Under the pieces are notes generated by a model. That model was not told where the DNA came from and searched no databases. It worked only from the letters and a program-made list of their open reading frames with translations. Source: Arthrobacter sp. TMP15 (GTDB lineage Bacteria > Actinomycetota > Actinomycetes > Actinomycetales > Micrococcaceae). From it: DNA of 64,000 nucleotides. The position numbers and the translations under genes are program-made. The DNA lies in NCBI RefSeq assembly GCF_039529835.1, contig NZ_CP154262.1:1922001-1986000 (forward strand). The letters are read 5' to 3'. Below, piece by piece: positions 18,186 through 29,660 of this stretch (positions are counted from its first letter, which is position 1; each line of letters opens with the position of its first letter).

Positions 18186-19859
18186 ATGGACAGCAATAGT
18201 GGATTGACATGGCAGCACGCGGACGTTGTGGTTGTTGGAGCCGGGCTCTCCGGTTTGGTGTGCGCGGCCGAGGCCTACAATGCCGGGCGAACGGTGCTGA
18301 TAGTGGATCAGGAACCGCAGGCTTCCATGGGTGGGCAGGCACACTGGTCCTTTGGTGGGCTGTTCCTGGTTGACTCCCCCGAGCAACGCCGACTGGGTGT
18401 GAAGGATTCAGCTGAACTCGCCCTGGCCGATTGGCTTGGTTCGGCCGCCTTTGACCGCCTTGAGGATACATGGCCCAGACGTTGGGCGGAAGCTTATGTC
18501 GATTTTGCAGCCGGCGAGAAGCGGGCGTGGCTCCACGCCTTGGGCGTGCGATTCTTTCCCCTGGTCCAGTGGGCGGAGCGTGGCGGCTATGACGCTCAAG
18601 GCCACGGAAACTCTGTTCCCCGTTTCCACGTTGTGTGGGGAACAGGGCCCGGCATACTGGCCCCTTTCCTAGCAAAAATCCAAGAAGGTGTTGGTGCAGG
18701 AAAGATCCAGCTTGCTTTCCGGCACCGGGCCACCGAGCTGATGTTCGACGCCGGAGCCGTCACCGGAGTGCGCGGTGAAATACTTCAAGCCTCTGACGTG
18801 GACCGTGGCGTGGCCAGCAGCAGGAGCGTTGCCGGGGAATTCAGCGTCTCTTCAAGTGCGGTTATTGTCACGACCGGGGGAATTGGTGGGAACCATAAAA
18901 TGGTCCGTGAACAATGGCCCAACGGTAGCGGTCCCCAGTCCATGCTCACCGGTGTTCCGGCCTCGGTGGATGGTGAATTCCAACAAGTAGTGGCTCGTGC
19001 GGGTGCCAATTTGATAAACACAGACCGCATGTGGCACTACCCAGAAGGTATTCACAACCCTGACCCAGTGTGGCCAAACCACGGGATCCGTATTCTCTCC
19101 GGTCCGTCTCCACTGTGGTTGGATGCAACAGGTCACCGCTTACCCATTCCGCTCTTCCCCGGCTTCGATTCTCTGGGCACCCTGCGGCATCTGGAAACCA
19201 CTGGCCATTCTCACTCATGGTTTGTGCTGAATCAGACGATTATCAGCAAAGAGTTTGCACTTTCAGGTTCCGAACAAAATCCAGACTTGACGGGAAAGGA
19301 CATGAAACTACTGGCCAAACGGGCTCTCCCAGGTGTTGGAGGGCAAGTGCAAAAATTTATTGACAGTGGAATAGATTTTGTTCAGTCACAGAGCGCGACT
19401 GAGTTGGCCGCAAAAATGAATAAACTCGTGGGCGCCAATCTCATCGACCCCGCCGGACTCCTGGAAACTCTCAGCGCCAGGGACCGTCAGGTCACCAGTG
19501 GTTTAGGCAAGGACACCCAGCTCAATGCCATCCGGGAGGCCCGCCGGTTCGCAACGGATAAGCTCATGCGTGTTGTGCCTCCCCATCCGATCCTTGCTCC
19601 AGAACACGGACCCCTGATTGCCGTCCGGCTATCGACTCTCACGCGCAAGAGCCTTGGCGGGTTGGCTACCGATCTTTCCGCCCGGGTTCTCCGCTCCGAT
19701 GGTTCCCCCATAGCAGGACTTTACGCAGCCGGTGAGGCTGCAGGTTTTGGTGGCGGAGGGATGCACGGGCACAGATCTCTTGAAGGGACGTTCCTAGGCG
19801 GCTGCCTCTTCTCCGGACGCATTGCCGGGCGCCATGCGGCAAGTGTCACGGACGCATGA
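18186..19859 (+). CDS. FAD-binding dehydrogenase (ketosteroid dehydrogenase-like)
   Basis: Flavoprotein of 557 residues. An N-terminal dinucleotide-binding motif VVVVGAGLSGLVCAAEA (about 12-28) is followed by GGQAHWSFGGLFLV, and the C-terminus has GEAAGFGGGGMHGHRSLEG near 515-533, the second FAD contact. This pattern is that of the fumarate-reductase/3-ketosteroid dehydrogenase flavoprotein group, sub-branch of plain FAD-binding dehydrogenases whose substrate is unknown. Its stop overlaps the start of the next gene in an ATGA, so the hydrolase is made with it. Confidence 0.85.
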   Translation: MDSNSGLTWQHADVVVVGAGLSGLVCAAEAYNAGRTVLIVDQEPQASMGGQAHWSFGGLFLVDSPEQRRLGVKDSAELALADWLGSAAFDRLEDTWPRRWAEAYVDFAAGEKRAWLHALGVRFFPLVQWAERGGYDAQGHGNSVPRFHVVWGTGPGILAPFLAKIQEGVGAGKIQLAFRHRATELMFDAGAVTGVRGEILQASDVDRGVASSRSVAGEFSVSSSAVIVTTGGIGGNHKMVREQWPNGSGPQSMLTGVPASVDGEFQQVVARAGANLINTDRMWHYPEGIHNPDPVWPNHGIRILSGPSPLWLDATGHRLPIPLFPGFDSLGTLRHLETTGHSHSWFVLNQTIISKEFALSGSEQNPDLTGKDMKLLAKRALPGVGGQVQKFIDSGIDFVQSQSATELAAKMNKLVGANLIDPAGLLETLSARDRQVTSGLGKDTQLNAIREARRFATDKLMRVVPPHPILAPEHGPLIAVRLSTLTRKSLGGLATDLSARVLRSDGSPIAGLYAAGEAAGFGGGGMHGHRSLEGTFLGGCLFSGRIAGRHAASVTDA

Positions 19860-21007
19860 GCGTGTCTGAACCCCACGGTCTTTCAGACACGCAGTGGGTC
19901 CCCGATATCCTTGGAGCGGACTACCAGAACACCACGCTGCTGGTTCCCGTGCGCGAGAACACCAATACCCGATCCGGAGGACAACCCGGAGAGGGTGCGA
20001 GAAGTTCTGGCTCACTCTCCGGCGCCACCGCTGCCCATACAAGTGAGGAACCGCCTTTAGCGGACACCTATAGGGCCACTTTAATTCGGCATAAGCCAGC
20101 TGCAAGTCTTGCACGTGATTATGAACCGAATGGACATGCTGTGCTGTTCATCCATGGCTGGAGCGACTACTTCTTCAACACCGGGCTAGCCGAATTCTTC
20201 ACGGAGCGTGGCTATTTTTTCTACGCCTTGGATCTCCACAACCATGGTCGCAGTCTGGGATCTCCGGAGATGGGCGGCTATGTTGGCAACCTTGCGGACT
20301 ACGACGCTGAGATCCTTGCCGCGCATGCCCTCATCGCCAGGGAATCCATGACCAATCCGGGACTCCCTGACCCATCAAGAGAGCCCGCACCAGGGGCAGA
20401 TTCACAGCACCCAGTGATCCTCATGGGCCACTCCACCGGTGGGTTGATTGCAACATTGTGGGCACACCACCACCCCGGCCTTGTCAGTCACCTGATACTC
20501 AACAGCCCGTGGCTGGAAATTCAGGGCGGTGCAGCCATCCGGCGCGCTGCAAGTCCGCTGGTGCAACTAGCCGACCTGCGCCCCCTCATGCGCATGCGCG
20601 TTCCCGAGCGGTCTTTTTACTGGCGAGGTATTAGTTCCGCCGCTTACGGGGAATGGAACGTGGACAGGAACTTGCGTCCACCTCATGCATTCCCAGTTCG
20701 GGCCGGGTGGATGAAAGCAATCTTGGCGGGACAGCAAGAAGTTGCCGCTGGTTTGAAACTGCCCATGCCAGTGCTGGTACTGCTCGCAGCCAAAAGCATG
20801 CTCGGTCCGGTCTGGAGCGATCTAATGCTTAAGGCAGACGTTGTTCTTGACGTGCGTTCGCTAGCCTTACGGACGCTTTCGTTGGGTAACAGTGTCACGC
20901 TGGAGAGAATCGACGGTGCCCTCCACGAGGTGTTTCTTTCGAGTAAACCTGTTCGTGAGGATGGATATGCTCGCCTGGAGCGGTGGCTGCGCGGCTACGT
21001 TGACTAA
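19856..21007 (+). CDS. Alpha/beta hydrolase (lysophospholipase-like, S33 group)
   Basis: About 383 residues with an N-terminal region of around 95 residues before the hydrolase fold. The oxyanion region VLFIHGWSDYF and the nucleophile elbow ILMGHSTGGLIA (serine in GHSTG) are clear; the catalytic histidine is probably in DGALHEVFLSS near the C-terminus. This resembles monoacylglycerol lipases and lysophospholipases. It is translationally coupled to the FAD dehydrogenase, which suggests the two act on the same compound or its ester; this is inference. Confidence 0.85.
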   Translation: MSVSEPHGLSDTQWVPDILGADYQNTTLLVPVRENTNTRSGGQPGEGARSSGSLSGATAAHTSEEPPLADTYRATLIRHKPAASLARDYEPNGHAVLFIHGWSDYFFNTGLAEFFTERGYFFYALDLHNHGRSLGSPEMGGYVGNLADYDAEILAAHALIARESMTNPGLPDPSREPAPGADSQHPVILMGHSTGGLIATLWAHHHPGLVSHLILNSPWLEIQGGAAIRRAASPLVQLADLRPLMRMRVPERSFYWRGISSAAYGEWNVDRNLRPPHAFPVRAGWMKAILAGQQEVAAGLKLPMPVLVLLAAKSMLGPVWSDLMLKADVVLDVRSLALRTLSLGNSVTLERIDGALHEVFLSSKPVREDGYARLERWLRGYVD

Positions 21008-21091
21008 CTACTACACTGCAAACGTACGCAGCGACAATTATTTAGCACTGCTGTACTAATATCTAATACGTACGTACTAAATTTTCTCGAG

Positions 21092-21925
21092 TCAGGAAGC
21101 AGAGGCGTTTCCATTGGCCGCCGCTGCATCGACGGCCCCACCGTAGCGGCGGTCTCTGCGCGCGTATTCATCCACGGCTTCCCACAGAATCAGACGGTCC
21201 ACATCCGGCCACAGGGTGTTCATGAACACAAATTCTGCATAGGCTGACTGCCACAGCAAAAAATTGGACAACCTCTGCTCTCCGCTGGAGCGAAGGAACA
21301 AGTCAACATCCGGAACATCCGGAAGGTACATGTATTTTTGGATTGTCTTTTCATTCACCGCCCTGGGGCTCAGACGCCCGGCAGCAACGTCGGAGGCCAA
21401 TGCCGAAACAGCGTCGGCAATTTCTGCTCGCCCCCCGTAATTAACACACATGGTTAAAGTTATGACGTCGTTGTCTTTTGTGTGCTCCTGCGCTTCTTCT
21501 AGCTCTTTAATAACGGAGCCCCAAAGTTTTGGCTTACGCCCAGCCCACCGAATACGTACACCCCACGCGTCCAACTGATCCCTTTGACGTCTTAATACAT
21601 CCTTATTAAATCCCATTAAGAAACGAATTTCTTCGGGCGATCGCTTCCAGTTCTCGGTGGAAAAAGCATAGACGCTAACGTATTTAATACCCATCTCGAT
21701 GGCACCGGCCATAACGTCAAGCAGCGCTGGCTCACCTGCTTTATGACCTTCCACTCTGGGCAGTCCGCGCTGATTGGCCCATCGCCCGTTTCCGTCCATG
21801 ACAATGGCAACATGTCTGGGAATCAGTTCGCCGGGTAAAGCCGGAACGCTTCTCCCCGATTCATGCGGCCACGGTGCCACAACTTGGGGTTTGGATTTGC
21901 TCCGAGTACTGCGTTGGATAGCCAT
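21092..21925 (-). CDS. uppS: Isoprenyl transferase (undecaprenyl diphosphate synthase type)
   Basis: Cis-prenyltransferase making the lipid carrier for cell-wall synthesis, about 277 residues. The conserved [10 protein letters not shown] (catalytic Asp44), the GHKAG region, [13 protein letters not shown] and the C-terminal [22 protein letters not shown] motif are all present. The N-terminus has a basic tail of about 35 residues. The ATG at 21925 is 4 bases after the recO stop; an in-frame TTG at 21946 overlaps recO and is less likely. recO-uppS is a common actinobacterial pair. The carrier is used by enzymes such as the LCP protein nearby. Confidence 0.95.
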   Translation of the reverse strand: MAIQRSTRSKSKPQVVAPWPHESGRSVPALPGELIPRHVAIVMDGNGRWANQRGLPRVEGHKAGEPALLDVMAGAIEMGIKYVSVYAFSTENWKRSPEEIRFLMGFNKDVLRRQRDQLDAWGVRIRWAGRKPKLWGSVIKELEEAQEHTKDNDVITLTMCVNYGGRAEIADAVSALASDVAAGRLSPRAVNEKTIQKYMYLPDVPDVDLFLRSSGEQRLSNFLLWQSAYAEFVFMNTLWPDVDRLILWEAVDEYARRDRRYGGAVDAAAANGNASAS

Positions 21926-21929
21926 ATAT

Positions 21930-22676
21930 TTATACACGCTCCACAAGTTTCAAGGAGCGTAAAGTACGCTCCAGATGCCACTGGACATATCCGGCCACCA
22001 AACCAGCGGCTTCCCGTCGGTGGATGGTCATTGAGGCGTCCGCCCCGGGCCAGTTCCCGCTCAATAGATGTGCCAGCAGAGCCATTGTTTCTGGCGCCGG
22101 GGCAGGAGAGCCTGGTGGGCGGCAGTCGTGGCAAACGGCCCCTCCCAAAGCAGCGTTGAAGGCCCCGTGCGGGCCTGGCTCCCCGCAGCGGGCGCAGTCC
22201 AAGAAGCTTGGCGCCCAGCCTCCTATGGAGACGGCCCGCAGCAGATAGGAGTCAAGGATCAGCTCAGGTGCATGCGCGCCACGACTCAGGGACGCTAGTG
22301 CACCTACCAGAAGCAGATAATGAGAGGTTGACGTTTCGCCATCTACATCTGTGAGTCGTTCGGCAGTTTCGGTCATGGCTGCTGCAACAACATAACGGTC
22401 ATAGTTGGCGCAGATGGCGTCACCGTAACTGGCCCGGGCAACTGCCTGAGTCACAATATCCAGGGAACGTCCCTTAACCAATTGCAGATCGGCCACCATG
22501 AACGGTTCCAATCGTGCACCAAACTTGCTACTGGTGCGTCGGACTCCTTTAGCCACTGCGCGCAGCTGACCGTGGCGGTGGGTCAGCAAAGTGATGATCC
22601 TATCCGCTTCGCCCAACTTATGGGTGCGCAACACAACAGCATCATCCCGATAGGTGCGAAGTGCATGATTGGACAT
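21930..22676 (-). CDS. recO: DNA repair protein RecO
   Basis: Recombination mediator that helps RecA onto single-stranded DNA with RecF and RecR; 248 residues. It has an N-terminal OB-fold ([23 protein letters not shown]) and a helical domain with a zinc-binding set, CARCG near 161-165 and CHDC near 179-182. It is the first gene of recO-uppS. leuA lies upstream on the same strand with a hairpin between. Confidence 0.95.
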   Translation of the reverse strand: MSNHALRTYRDDAVVLRTHKLGEADRIITLLTHRHGQLRAVAKGVRRTSSKFGARLEPFMVADLQLVKGRSLDIVTQAVARASYGDAICANYDRYVVAAAMTETAERLTDVDGETSTSHYLLLVGALASLSRGAHAPELILDSYLLRAVSIGGWAPSFLDCARCGEPGPHGAFNAALGGAVCHDCRPPGSPAPAPETMALLAHLLSGNWPGADASMTIHRREAAGLVAGYVQWHLERTLRSLKLVERV

Positions 22677-22772
22677 TCTTATATTCTCCCACCTTTGCCC
22701 ACCAGGGAGGCAGTGGGCTCACCGGAGTCTAGAGTGTCCTTTGCCCCAAAACTTGAGAGCAGGCACTCAGGC

Positions 22773-22813
22773 CACCGGGCATGTGTGCCTCAGCACTGGG
22801 AACATGCCCGGTG
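22773..22813 (-). terminator. Hairpin after leuA
   Basis: CACCGGGCATGT (22773-22784) pairs perfectly with ACATGCCCGGTG (22802-22813) around a 17-base loop. No U run follows on the minus strand, so it may be a weak terminator or an mRNA end stabiliser. Confidence 0.5.
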
Positions 22814-22819
22814 TCACCG

Positions 22820-24583
<1,764 letters not shown>

Positions 24584-24618
24584 TCAACGAATGGGAAGCC
24601 GGCCGGGCAACACAAACA

Positions 24619-24680
24619 CCGCAGCGAGGGTGGCCAGATTCCACGTTGATCAATTCAACGGGCTACAAGCCTCGCCGCGG
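24619..24680 (-). promoter_or_regulatory. Possible attenuator stem upstream of leuA
   Basis: On the mRNA, CCGCGGCGAGG (24680 to 24670, inside the leader reading frame) can pair with CCUCGCUGCGG (24629 to 24619) over 11 positions with one G-U pair. A second small hairpin, GTGG/CCAC, lies in the loop. A ribosome in the leader frame would cover the first arm. I see no following U-rich terminator, so control could be on translation rather than termination. Confidence 0.3.
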
Positions 24681-24711
24681 CAGCTAAGAAGAAGCATTCC
24701 AGTGCGCACAT
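24655..24711 (-). CDS. Possible leader peptide upstream of leuA
   Basis: An 18-codon frame starting ATG at 24711 and ending TGA at 24655-24657: MCALECFFLAAAARLVAR. Three codons are leucine, including TTA, which is rare in high-GC genomes, but there is no tandem leucine run. TAGGGT, a possible -10 box, lies 4 bases upstream of the ATG, so the mRNA could start at or near it. Confidence 0.3.
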   Translation of the reverse strand: MCALECFFLAAAARLVAR

Positions 24712-24856
24712 TTTTACCCTAACACGACACGTAGGATGATGGTGAAAGAAGTCACCATTGACCTCAGTACGGTGTCAGCTCAGTACGGTTTCAGCAGGTA
24801 CTGATGTAAGCAAGCAGCTGAACTACACAGCTAGAAAAGAAGGGGAACCGATCCAT

Positions 24857-26821
24857 TTGACCCATTCCGGTATTAATCTCTTGAACATTGACCACAGCAC
24901 AAGGCCACAGGATGATTTATTCAAGCATGTGAACGGTCTCTGGTTGGCCTCGGAGGTGATTCCCGACGACAGAGCACTGACCGGCTCCTTCATCACCTTG
25001 CGTGATGAATCCGAAGCTGCCGTCAAGGCAATCATCGAACACGCCGGCACCGAAGCCACCAACCCTGATGCAGAAAACCCGATACTTTCAGCCAAGATCG
25101 GGGCGCTGTACTCAGACTTTATGGATGAAGCGGCTATTGAGCGTGCAGGGGCTTCCCCCCTGACGGAAAAGCTTGAGGCAATCCACTCCGCAGCTAGTAT
25201 CACCGAAATTGTGCGCCTAATGGGTGAGCTTGACCGAACTGGTGGCAGCACTCTGTTTGGCGCCTATGTCAATAACGACGCCGGAAATCCTGACCGGGCT
25301 TTGCTGCACCTTTTCCAGGCTGGGCTGGGACTGCCAGATGAGTCCTACTACCGTGAGGAAAAGTTCGAGCCTATCCGATCCGCCTATATCAGCCATGTCC
25401 AGGCCATGCTTGAACTGGCTGGTGTCAAGGATGCCGCTGGCAAGGCTCCCCGTATTATGGCGCTAGAAACAGAGATTGCCGCCACGCATCTGGACAAGGT
25501 CTCATTGCGGGATCCGCAAAAAACCTACAACCTTAAGAGTTTTGCGGAAACCTTGGAGTTGTTGCCTGCCCTGGAAACCTGGCTGGAAGCACTGGGTGTC
25601 ACGCCCGAGCAGAGCGCAGACCTGGTGGTGGCAACTCCTGGGTTCTTCACCGGCCAGAATGCGCTACTGGTGGAAGAACGCCGTGCAGACTGGCAGGCAT
25701 GGTTGGCCATGCGGACCATTTCAAGCATGGCAGGCTACCTATCCAAGGACTTTGTCGACACGAACTTTGCCTTCTACGGAACAACGCTCAGCGGAACTCC
25801 AGCCATCCGAGACCGGTGGAAACGCGGGGTTGCCTTGGTTGAGGGCGTACTTGGTGAGGCGGTGGGCCAACTCTACGTGGCCCAGCACTTCCCGGAGTCA
25901 CACAAGGCACACATGGAAAAGCTCGTGGCCAACCTCATTGAGGCATACCGCACAAGCATCGTTGAATTGAGGTGGATGAGCGAAGAAACCAAGGATAGGG
26001 CGCTGGAGAAACTGGCTGCCTTCACCCCTAAAATCGGGTACCCCGCCAAATGGCGCGACTACTCCAAACTGGAGATAGTGGCTGGGGAATTACTGGCGAA
26101 CGTTGAACGCAGCAATGCCTTTGAGCTGGCCCGCCAGCTGGCTAAGATCGGGGCCCCGATTGACCGGGAAGAGTGGTTAATGAGCCCTCAAACAGTCAAT
26201 GCTTACTACAACCCCACCATGAATGAGGTGGTTTTCCCAGCAGCAATACTCCAACCGCCTTTCTACGACGCCGAAGCTGACGACGCTGCAAACTACGGTG
26301 GCATTGGGGCCGTGATCGGACATGAAATTGGCCACGGATTCGACGATCAGGGCTCCCAGTTCGACGGTACCGGTGCCTTAAGGAACTGGTGGACAGATGA
26401 GGACAGGGCAGCTTTTGAAAAGTTGACGGCCAGACTTGTTCAGCAGTACAACAAGCTCTCCCCCACGGCCGCCCCCCAGGAGTTTGTCAACGGCGAACTC
26501 ACCCTCGGTGAGAATATTGGTGACCTTGGCGGTTTGGCCATTGGTTTCAAGGCCTACCAGCTCAGCCTGAACGGCACGGCGTCACCGGTTGTTGACGGAC
26601 TGACAGGGGCTCAACGGTTCTTTTTCTCCTGGGCCGAATGCTGGCGCACCAAAATCCGAACAGAGGAAGCAATCCGACGCCTGACTATTGATCCGCACTC
26701 CCCCGGAGAATTGCGCTGCAATGCTGTGGCCAGCAACTTGGATGCCTTTCACGAGGCCTTTGGTACCAAAACAACAGATGCCATGTGGCTTGAACCTGCG
26801 CAACGCGTGAGTATTTGGTAG
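24857..26821 (+). CDS. M13 family zinc metallopeptidase (neprilysin/PepO-like)
   Basis: Endopeptidase of about 654 residues. The zinc-binding HEIGH is at about 489-493 (VIGHEIGHGFDDQGSQFDG), the third ligand is in GENIGDLGG near 552, and NAYYNP and NEVVFPAAILQPPF are the usual substrate-binding stretches. M13_N occupies about 20-400. The TTG at 24857 is chosen because AAGAAGGGGA lies upstream and the following LTHSGINLLNID matches relatives; the frame extends to 24758. No signal peptide is seen, so it is probably cytoplasmic and breaks down oligopeptides. Confidence 0.92.
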   Translation: MTHSGINLLNIDHSTRPQDDLFKHVNGLWLASEVIPDDRALTGSFITLRDESEAAVKAIIEHAGTEATNPDAENPILSAKIGALYSDFMDEAAIERAGASPLTEKLEAIHSAASITEIVRLMGELDRTGGSTLFGAYVNNDAGNPDRALLHLFQAGLGLPDESYYREEKFEPIRSAYISHVQAMLELAGVKDAAGKAPRIMALETEIAATHLDKVSLRDPQKTYNLKSFAETLELLPALETWLEALGVTPEQSADLVVATPGFFTGQNALLVEERRADWQAWLAMRTISSMAGYLSKDFVDTNFAFYGTTLSGTPAIRDRWKRGVALVEGVLGEAVGQLYVAQHFPESHKAHMEKLVANLIEAYRTSIVELRWMSEETKDRALEKLAAFTPKIGYPAKWRDYSKLEIVAGELLANVERSNAFELARQLAKIGAPIDREEWLMSPQTVNAYYNPTMNEVVFPAAILQPPFYDAEADDAANYGGIGAVIGHEIGHGFDDQGSQFDGTGALRNWWTDEDRAAFEKLTARLVQQYNKLSPTAAPQEFVNGELTLGENIGDLGGLAIGFKAYQLSLNGTASPVVDGLTGAQRFFFSWAECWRTKIRTEEAIRRLTIDPHSPGELRCNAVASNLDAFHEAFGTKTTDAMWLEPAQRVSIW

Positions 26822-26836
26822 CTCTGTAAGAACAAG

Positions 26837-26910
26837 ACTGCAATGTATGTGGCGGAGTTGCCCGGATCATCCAGGGCAACTCCGCCACTTACATCGCAGT
26901 TCAACTTTTT
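26837..26910. terminator. Terminator between the M13 peptidase and LCP genes
   Basis: A 15-bp perfect core, GTGGCGGAGTTGCCC with GGGCAACTCCGCCAC, is extended by imperfect pairing (TGCAATGTAT with ACATCGCA) and followed by TTTTT on the plus strand. It lies between convergent genes and could serve both. Confidence 0.88.
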
Positions 26911-26936
26911 CCATCACCGCGACAGAACGTGATGGT

Positions 26937-28505
26937 TTACTGCGCGTAATTCTCGGCATAGAACTGAGGGTTCACCCTCAGGCATTCCCCACCTTTGTCC
27001 GCGGTGCTGGCCACGATATCCTCAGGCACCACAGCACTGCCAAACTGCGTCCCAGAACCCCAATCGGTGCCAACCACTACGCGTACCCCTGAGATGGTGG
27101 GATCAGATTGAACCGCTGATGCGGGAAGTTTGAACAATGTGGCAACGTCGGCAGCCACGTCCGCCATGTCAGAACCATAAAAGACTTTCGATTCTTTCTC
27201 AGCTGGAAATTCACCCAACTGATAAGAGTTGCTAAACCCTGCTGTGGTGAGAGCCTGGAGGAGTTCTATTGGCCTGCCCACTACTGCTGACGCGTTGGCT
27301 ATACCCACTGGTTGCAGGGCCTTATCGTAGGCGGGGACAACCGGATCCGTTGTGGGCGCAACCTCCGAGGTGGGAGCTGCCGCAGGTGCAGTGGTGGCAG
27401 GGGTTAGTGACTTGTCGTTCCGTAGCGCAGCGAAGAACTGCCCCGACTGAGGTTCCTTGAGCTGAACCTTGTTGGGATCCCCTGCATAGGGTTCGTAGGG
27501 CACTGTGACAAAGGCGACGTTAGCGAGGTCAATTTTGGCCAGTCGGTTGGCAATTGTCACCATCGAAGGAATATTTGCCAGCCCATCGTCAATCGTCAGA
27601 TTCTTAGTGACAACATCGGCTAGGTTGTAGAGCTTTGGCAGGTTAAGCAGCGTTCCTTCACTTTTGACTTTGCGGACCATTGATCCCAGGAAGTACTGCT
27701 GAGCCTTGATGCGCTCAAGGTCGCTGGCGTCCCCAAATGCGTGACGGGTGCGCAGGAATGCTAGTGCCTGCTCGCCCTGGACTAGGCTTTCACCCTTTGG
27801 GAGTTTAAGCCACGAGCCGTTGTAGTCATACACGGCATGATCAACACACACTTCAACTCCACCTAGGGCATTGGAGAGTTCTTTTACCGCGGTAAAGTCC
27901 GCCAACATGAAGTGGTCAATGGTCAATCCGGTAACGTCATTGATGGCCGCTACCGTGCACCCCGGTCCGGCTTGCAGGGCTGCGTTTAGCTGCCCTACTG
28001 CGGCACCCGGCATGACGGTGCCGCCACCAACCGGCTTACACGCGGGTATGGGCACCATCAAGTCTCGAGGAAAACTCGTCACGGAGACTCTGCTGTTATC
28101 TGCCGAGATGTCCATCAGCAACATGACGTCGGAGTTACCCTCACCTGCGGAGTCATCGGCGGTGCCGTACTCACTGTTGGCACCTGCACGAGTATCGGTG
28201 CCAAGGATCAATATCTGTACCGATCCTGTGTCTTCAACCTGTGGCTTATCCGAGGATTTGTTGCCAACCCCGGCGTTCAAGGGCGAGGTGGTGACATTGG
28301 ACTGCAGTTTATAAAAGAGTAGGCCAGCAGTTCCCAGACCCAGAACAAGCACGGCCGAGAGCGCCAGAGCGGTAACTCTCAACCACAAGGGAGCCCGGCG
28401 GGAGATTTTGAAGTGTCTGCCAAGTGGTTTCTGTACAGTATGGATCCTGGTGCGAGGGGTGCTGGCGGCGCTGACTGCTCCCGTTTCGGCACGACGTCGC
28501 CCCAT
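26937..28505 (-). CDS. LytR-CpsA-Psr (LCP) family protein
   Basis: Membrane-anchored enzyme of about 522 residues that probably joins glycopolymers to peptidoglycan using undecaprenyl-linked donors. A basic cytoplasmic tail is followed by a membrane helix at about 42-64, the LCP domain at about 100-330 (ILILGTDTRAG, DVMLLMDISADNSRVSVTSFP, LRTRHAFGDASDLERIKAQQ) and a C-terminal LytR_C domain after a Pro/Thr-rich linker. The ATG at 28505 has AAAGG 8 bases upstream. It lies downstream of era on the same strand but with a 189-base gap. Confidence 0.92.
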   Translation of the reverse strand: MGRRRAETGAVSAASTPRTRIHTVQKPLGRHFKISRRAPLWLRVTALALSAVLVLGLGTAGLLFYKLQSNVTTSPLNAGVGNKSSDKPQVEDTGSVQILILGTDTRAGANSEYGTADDSAGEGNSDVMLLMDISADNSRVSVTSFPRDLMVPIPACKPVGGGTVMPGAAVGQLNAALQAGPGCTVAAINDVTGLTIDHFMLADFTAVKELSNALGGVEVCVDHAVYDYNGSWLKLPKGESLVQGEQALAFLRTRHAFGDASDLERIKAQQYFLGSMVRKVKSEGTLLNLPKLYNLADVVTKNLTIDDGLANIPSMVTIANRLAKIDLANVAFVTVPYEPYAGDPNKVQLKEPQSGQFFAALRNDKSLTPATTAPAAAPTSEVAPTTDPVVPAYDKALQPVGIANASAVVGRPIELLQALTTAGFSNSYQLGEFPAEKESKVFYGSDMADVAADVATLFKLPASAVQSDPTISGVRVVVGTDWGSGTQFGSAVVPEDIVASTADKGGECLRVNPQFYAENYAQ

Positions 28506-28694
28506 GTAAGAACCTTTCACTGTGAATAATGACTTTGTTGAGCTTAGCGGTCAAGACTGGGAAGTTCCCACATGCCGCGCACGCAGGACACGATATCGCC
28601 TCTTATTGATACTTCTGCGTCTTCATCTGTGCTGAGACGGCGATGCGGCGTGCTGATGCCGGGCTACAGTTCCCCACCTTCTAGACGTTTGTGT

Positions 28695-29660
28695 CTAGAA
28701 CCCAAGCTTGACAAGCTGCTTCGGATCTCTCTGCCAATCCTTGGCAACCTTCACATGAAGATCAAGATAAATTTTTGTCCCTAGGAGGGCTTCGATACCC
28801 TTCCGCGCGTTAGTGCCTACTTCACGCAAACGTGCGCCGCCCTTGCCAATAATGATCGCCTTTTGCGAAGACCGCTCCACATAGAGGTTTACGCGCACAT
28901 CAAGAAGCGGATTGTCCTCCGTGCGTCCCTCACGCGCCACAATCTCCTCAACAACCACGGCCAAAGAGTGTGGCAATTCATCGCGTACACCCTCAAGGGC
29001 TGCCTCCCGGATGAGCTCGGCGACCATGACGGCTTCCGGCTCATCGGTAAGTTCACCGTCAGGATAAAGTGCCGGAGAAAGCGGAAGATATTCGGCAAAG
29101 ACAGCGGCCAAAGTCTGAACTTGAAAGTCCTCCACTGCTGAGACAGGGACGACGGCGGCGAAACCTCTCTCACCGATCACCTCACGGCCCAACGCTTCAA
29201 CAGCAATCAGCTGATCTGTGACTGCTTGGCGATCGACCGTGTCAGTTTTAGTCACGATTGCCACGACAGGCTTGTTGCCAACGTTTCCCAACTGCGCTGC
29301 AATATACCGGTCCCCGGGACCAATTTTCTCATTGGCCGGAAGGCAAAACCCAATGACATCAACTTCTGAAAGCGTGTCGGCCACGAGATCGTTGAGGCGC
29401 TTTCCCAGCAGGGTCCGTGGCCTATGCAGTCCAGGCGTGTCTACTAAAACCAGCTGGAAAGCATCACTGTGGACAATACCGCGGATGGTGTGCCGGGTAG
29501 TCTGCGGTTTGGCCGAAGTTATAGCTACCTTCTGGCCTACTAGTGCATTTGTCAGTGTTGACTTCCCGGCGTTGGGCCGTCCAGCTAGAACAGCAAAGCC
29601 GGCACGGAACCCCTCAGCCTTGGCTTCAATGAGGCCTGACGTGCCCTTTGACTTACTCAT
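28695..29660 (-). CDS. era: GTPase Era
   Basis: Ribosome-assembly GTPase that binds the 3' end of 16S rRNA, about 321 residues. G1 GRPNAGKST, G3 DTPG, G4 TKTD and the C-terminal KH domain with IIGKGGARLREVGTNARKGIE are all present. The ATG at 29660 overlaps the preceding gene by 8 bases, so it is translated with it. The frame is open further upstream, but the family N-terminus fits MSKSKGTSG. It is the last gene of phoH-ybeY-hemolysin-era. Confidence 0.95.
   Translation of the reverse strand: MSKSKGTSGLIEAKAEGFRAGFAVLAGRPNAGKSTLTNALVGQKVAITSAKPQTTRHTIRGIVHSDAFQLVLVDTPGLHRPRTLLGKRLNDLVADTLSEVDVIGFCLPANEKIGPGDRYIAAQLGNVGNKPVVAIVTKTDTVDRQAVTDQLIAVEALGREVIGERGFAAVVPVSAVEDFQVQTLAAVFAEYLPLSPALYPDGELTDEPEAVMVAELIREAALEGVRDELPHSLAVVVEEIVAREGRTEDNPLLDVRVNLYVERSSQKAIIIGKGGARLREVGTNARKGIEALLGTKIYLDLHVKVAKDWQRDPKQLVKLGF

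Noticed and set aside
21008-21091. Palindrome TACGTACGTA between the hydrolase and uppS genes
   Set aside because: Only 10 bases, AT-rich surroundings and convergent genes; no clear role as an operator or terminator.
24722-24856. T-box or other tRNA-sensing leader before leuA
   Set aside because: No specifier loop or T-box sequence is seen; only a short leader frame is supported.
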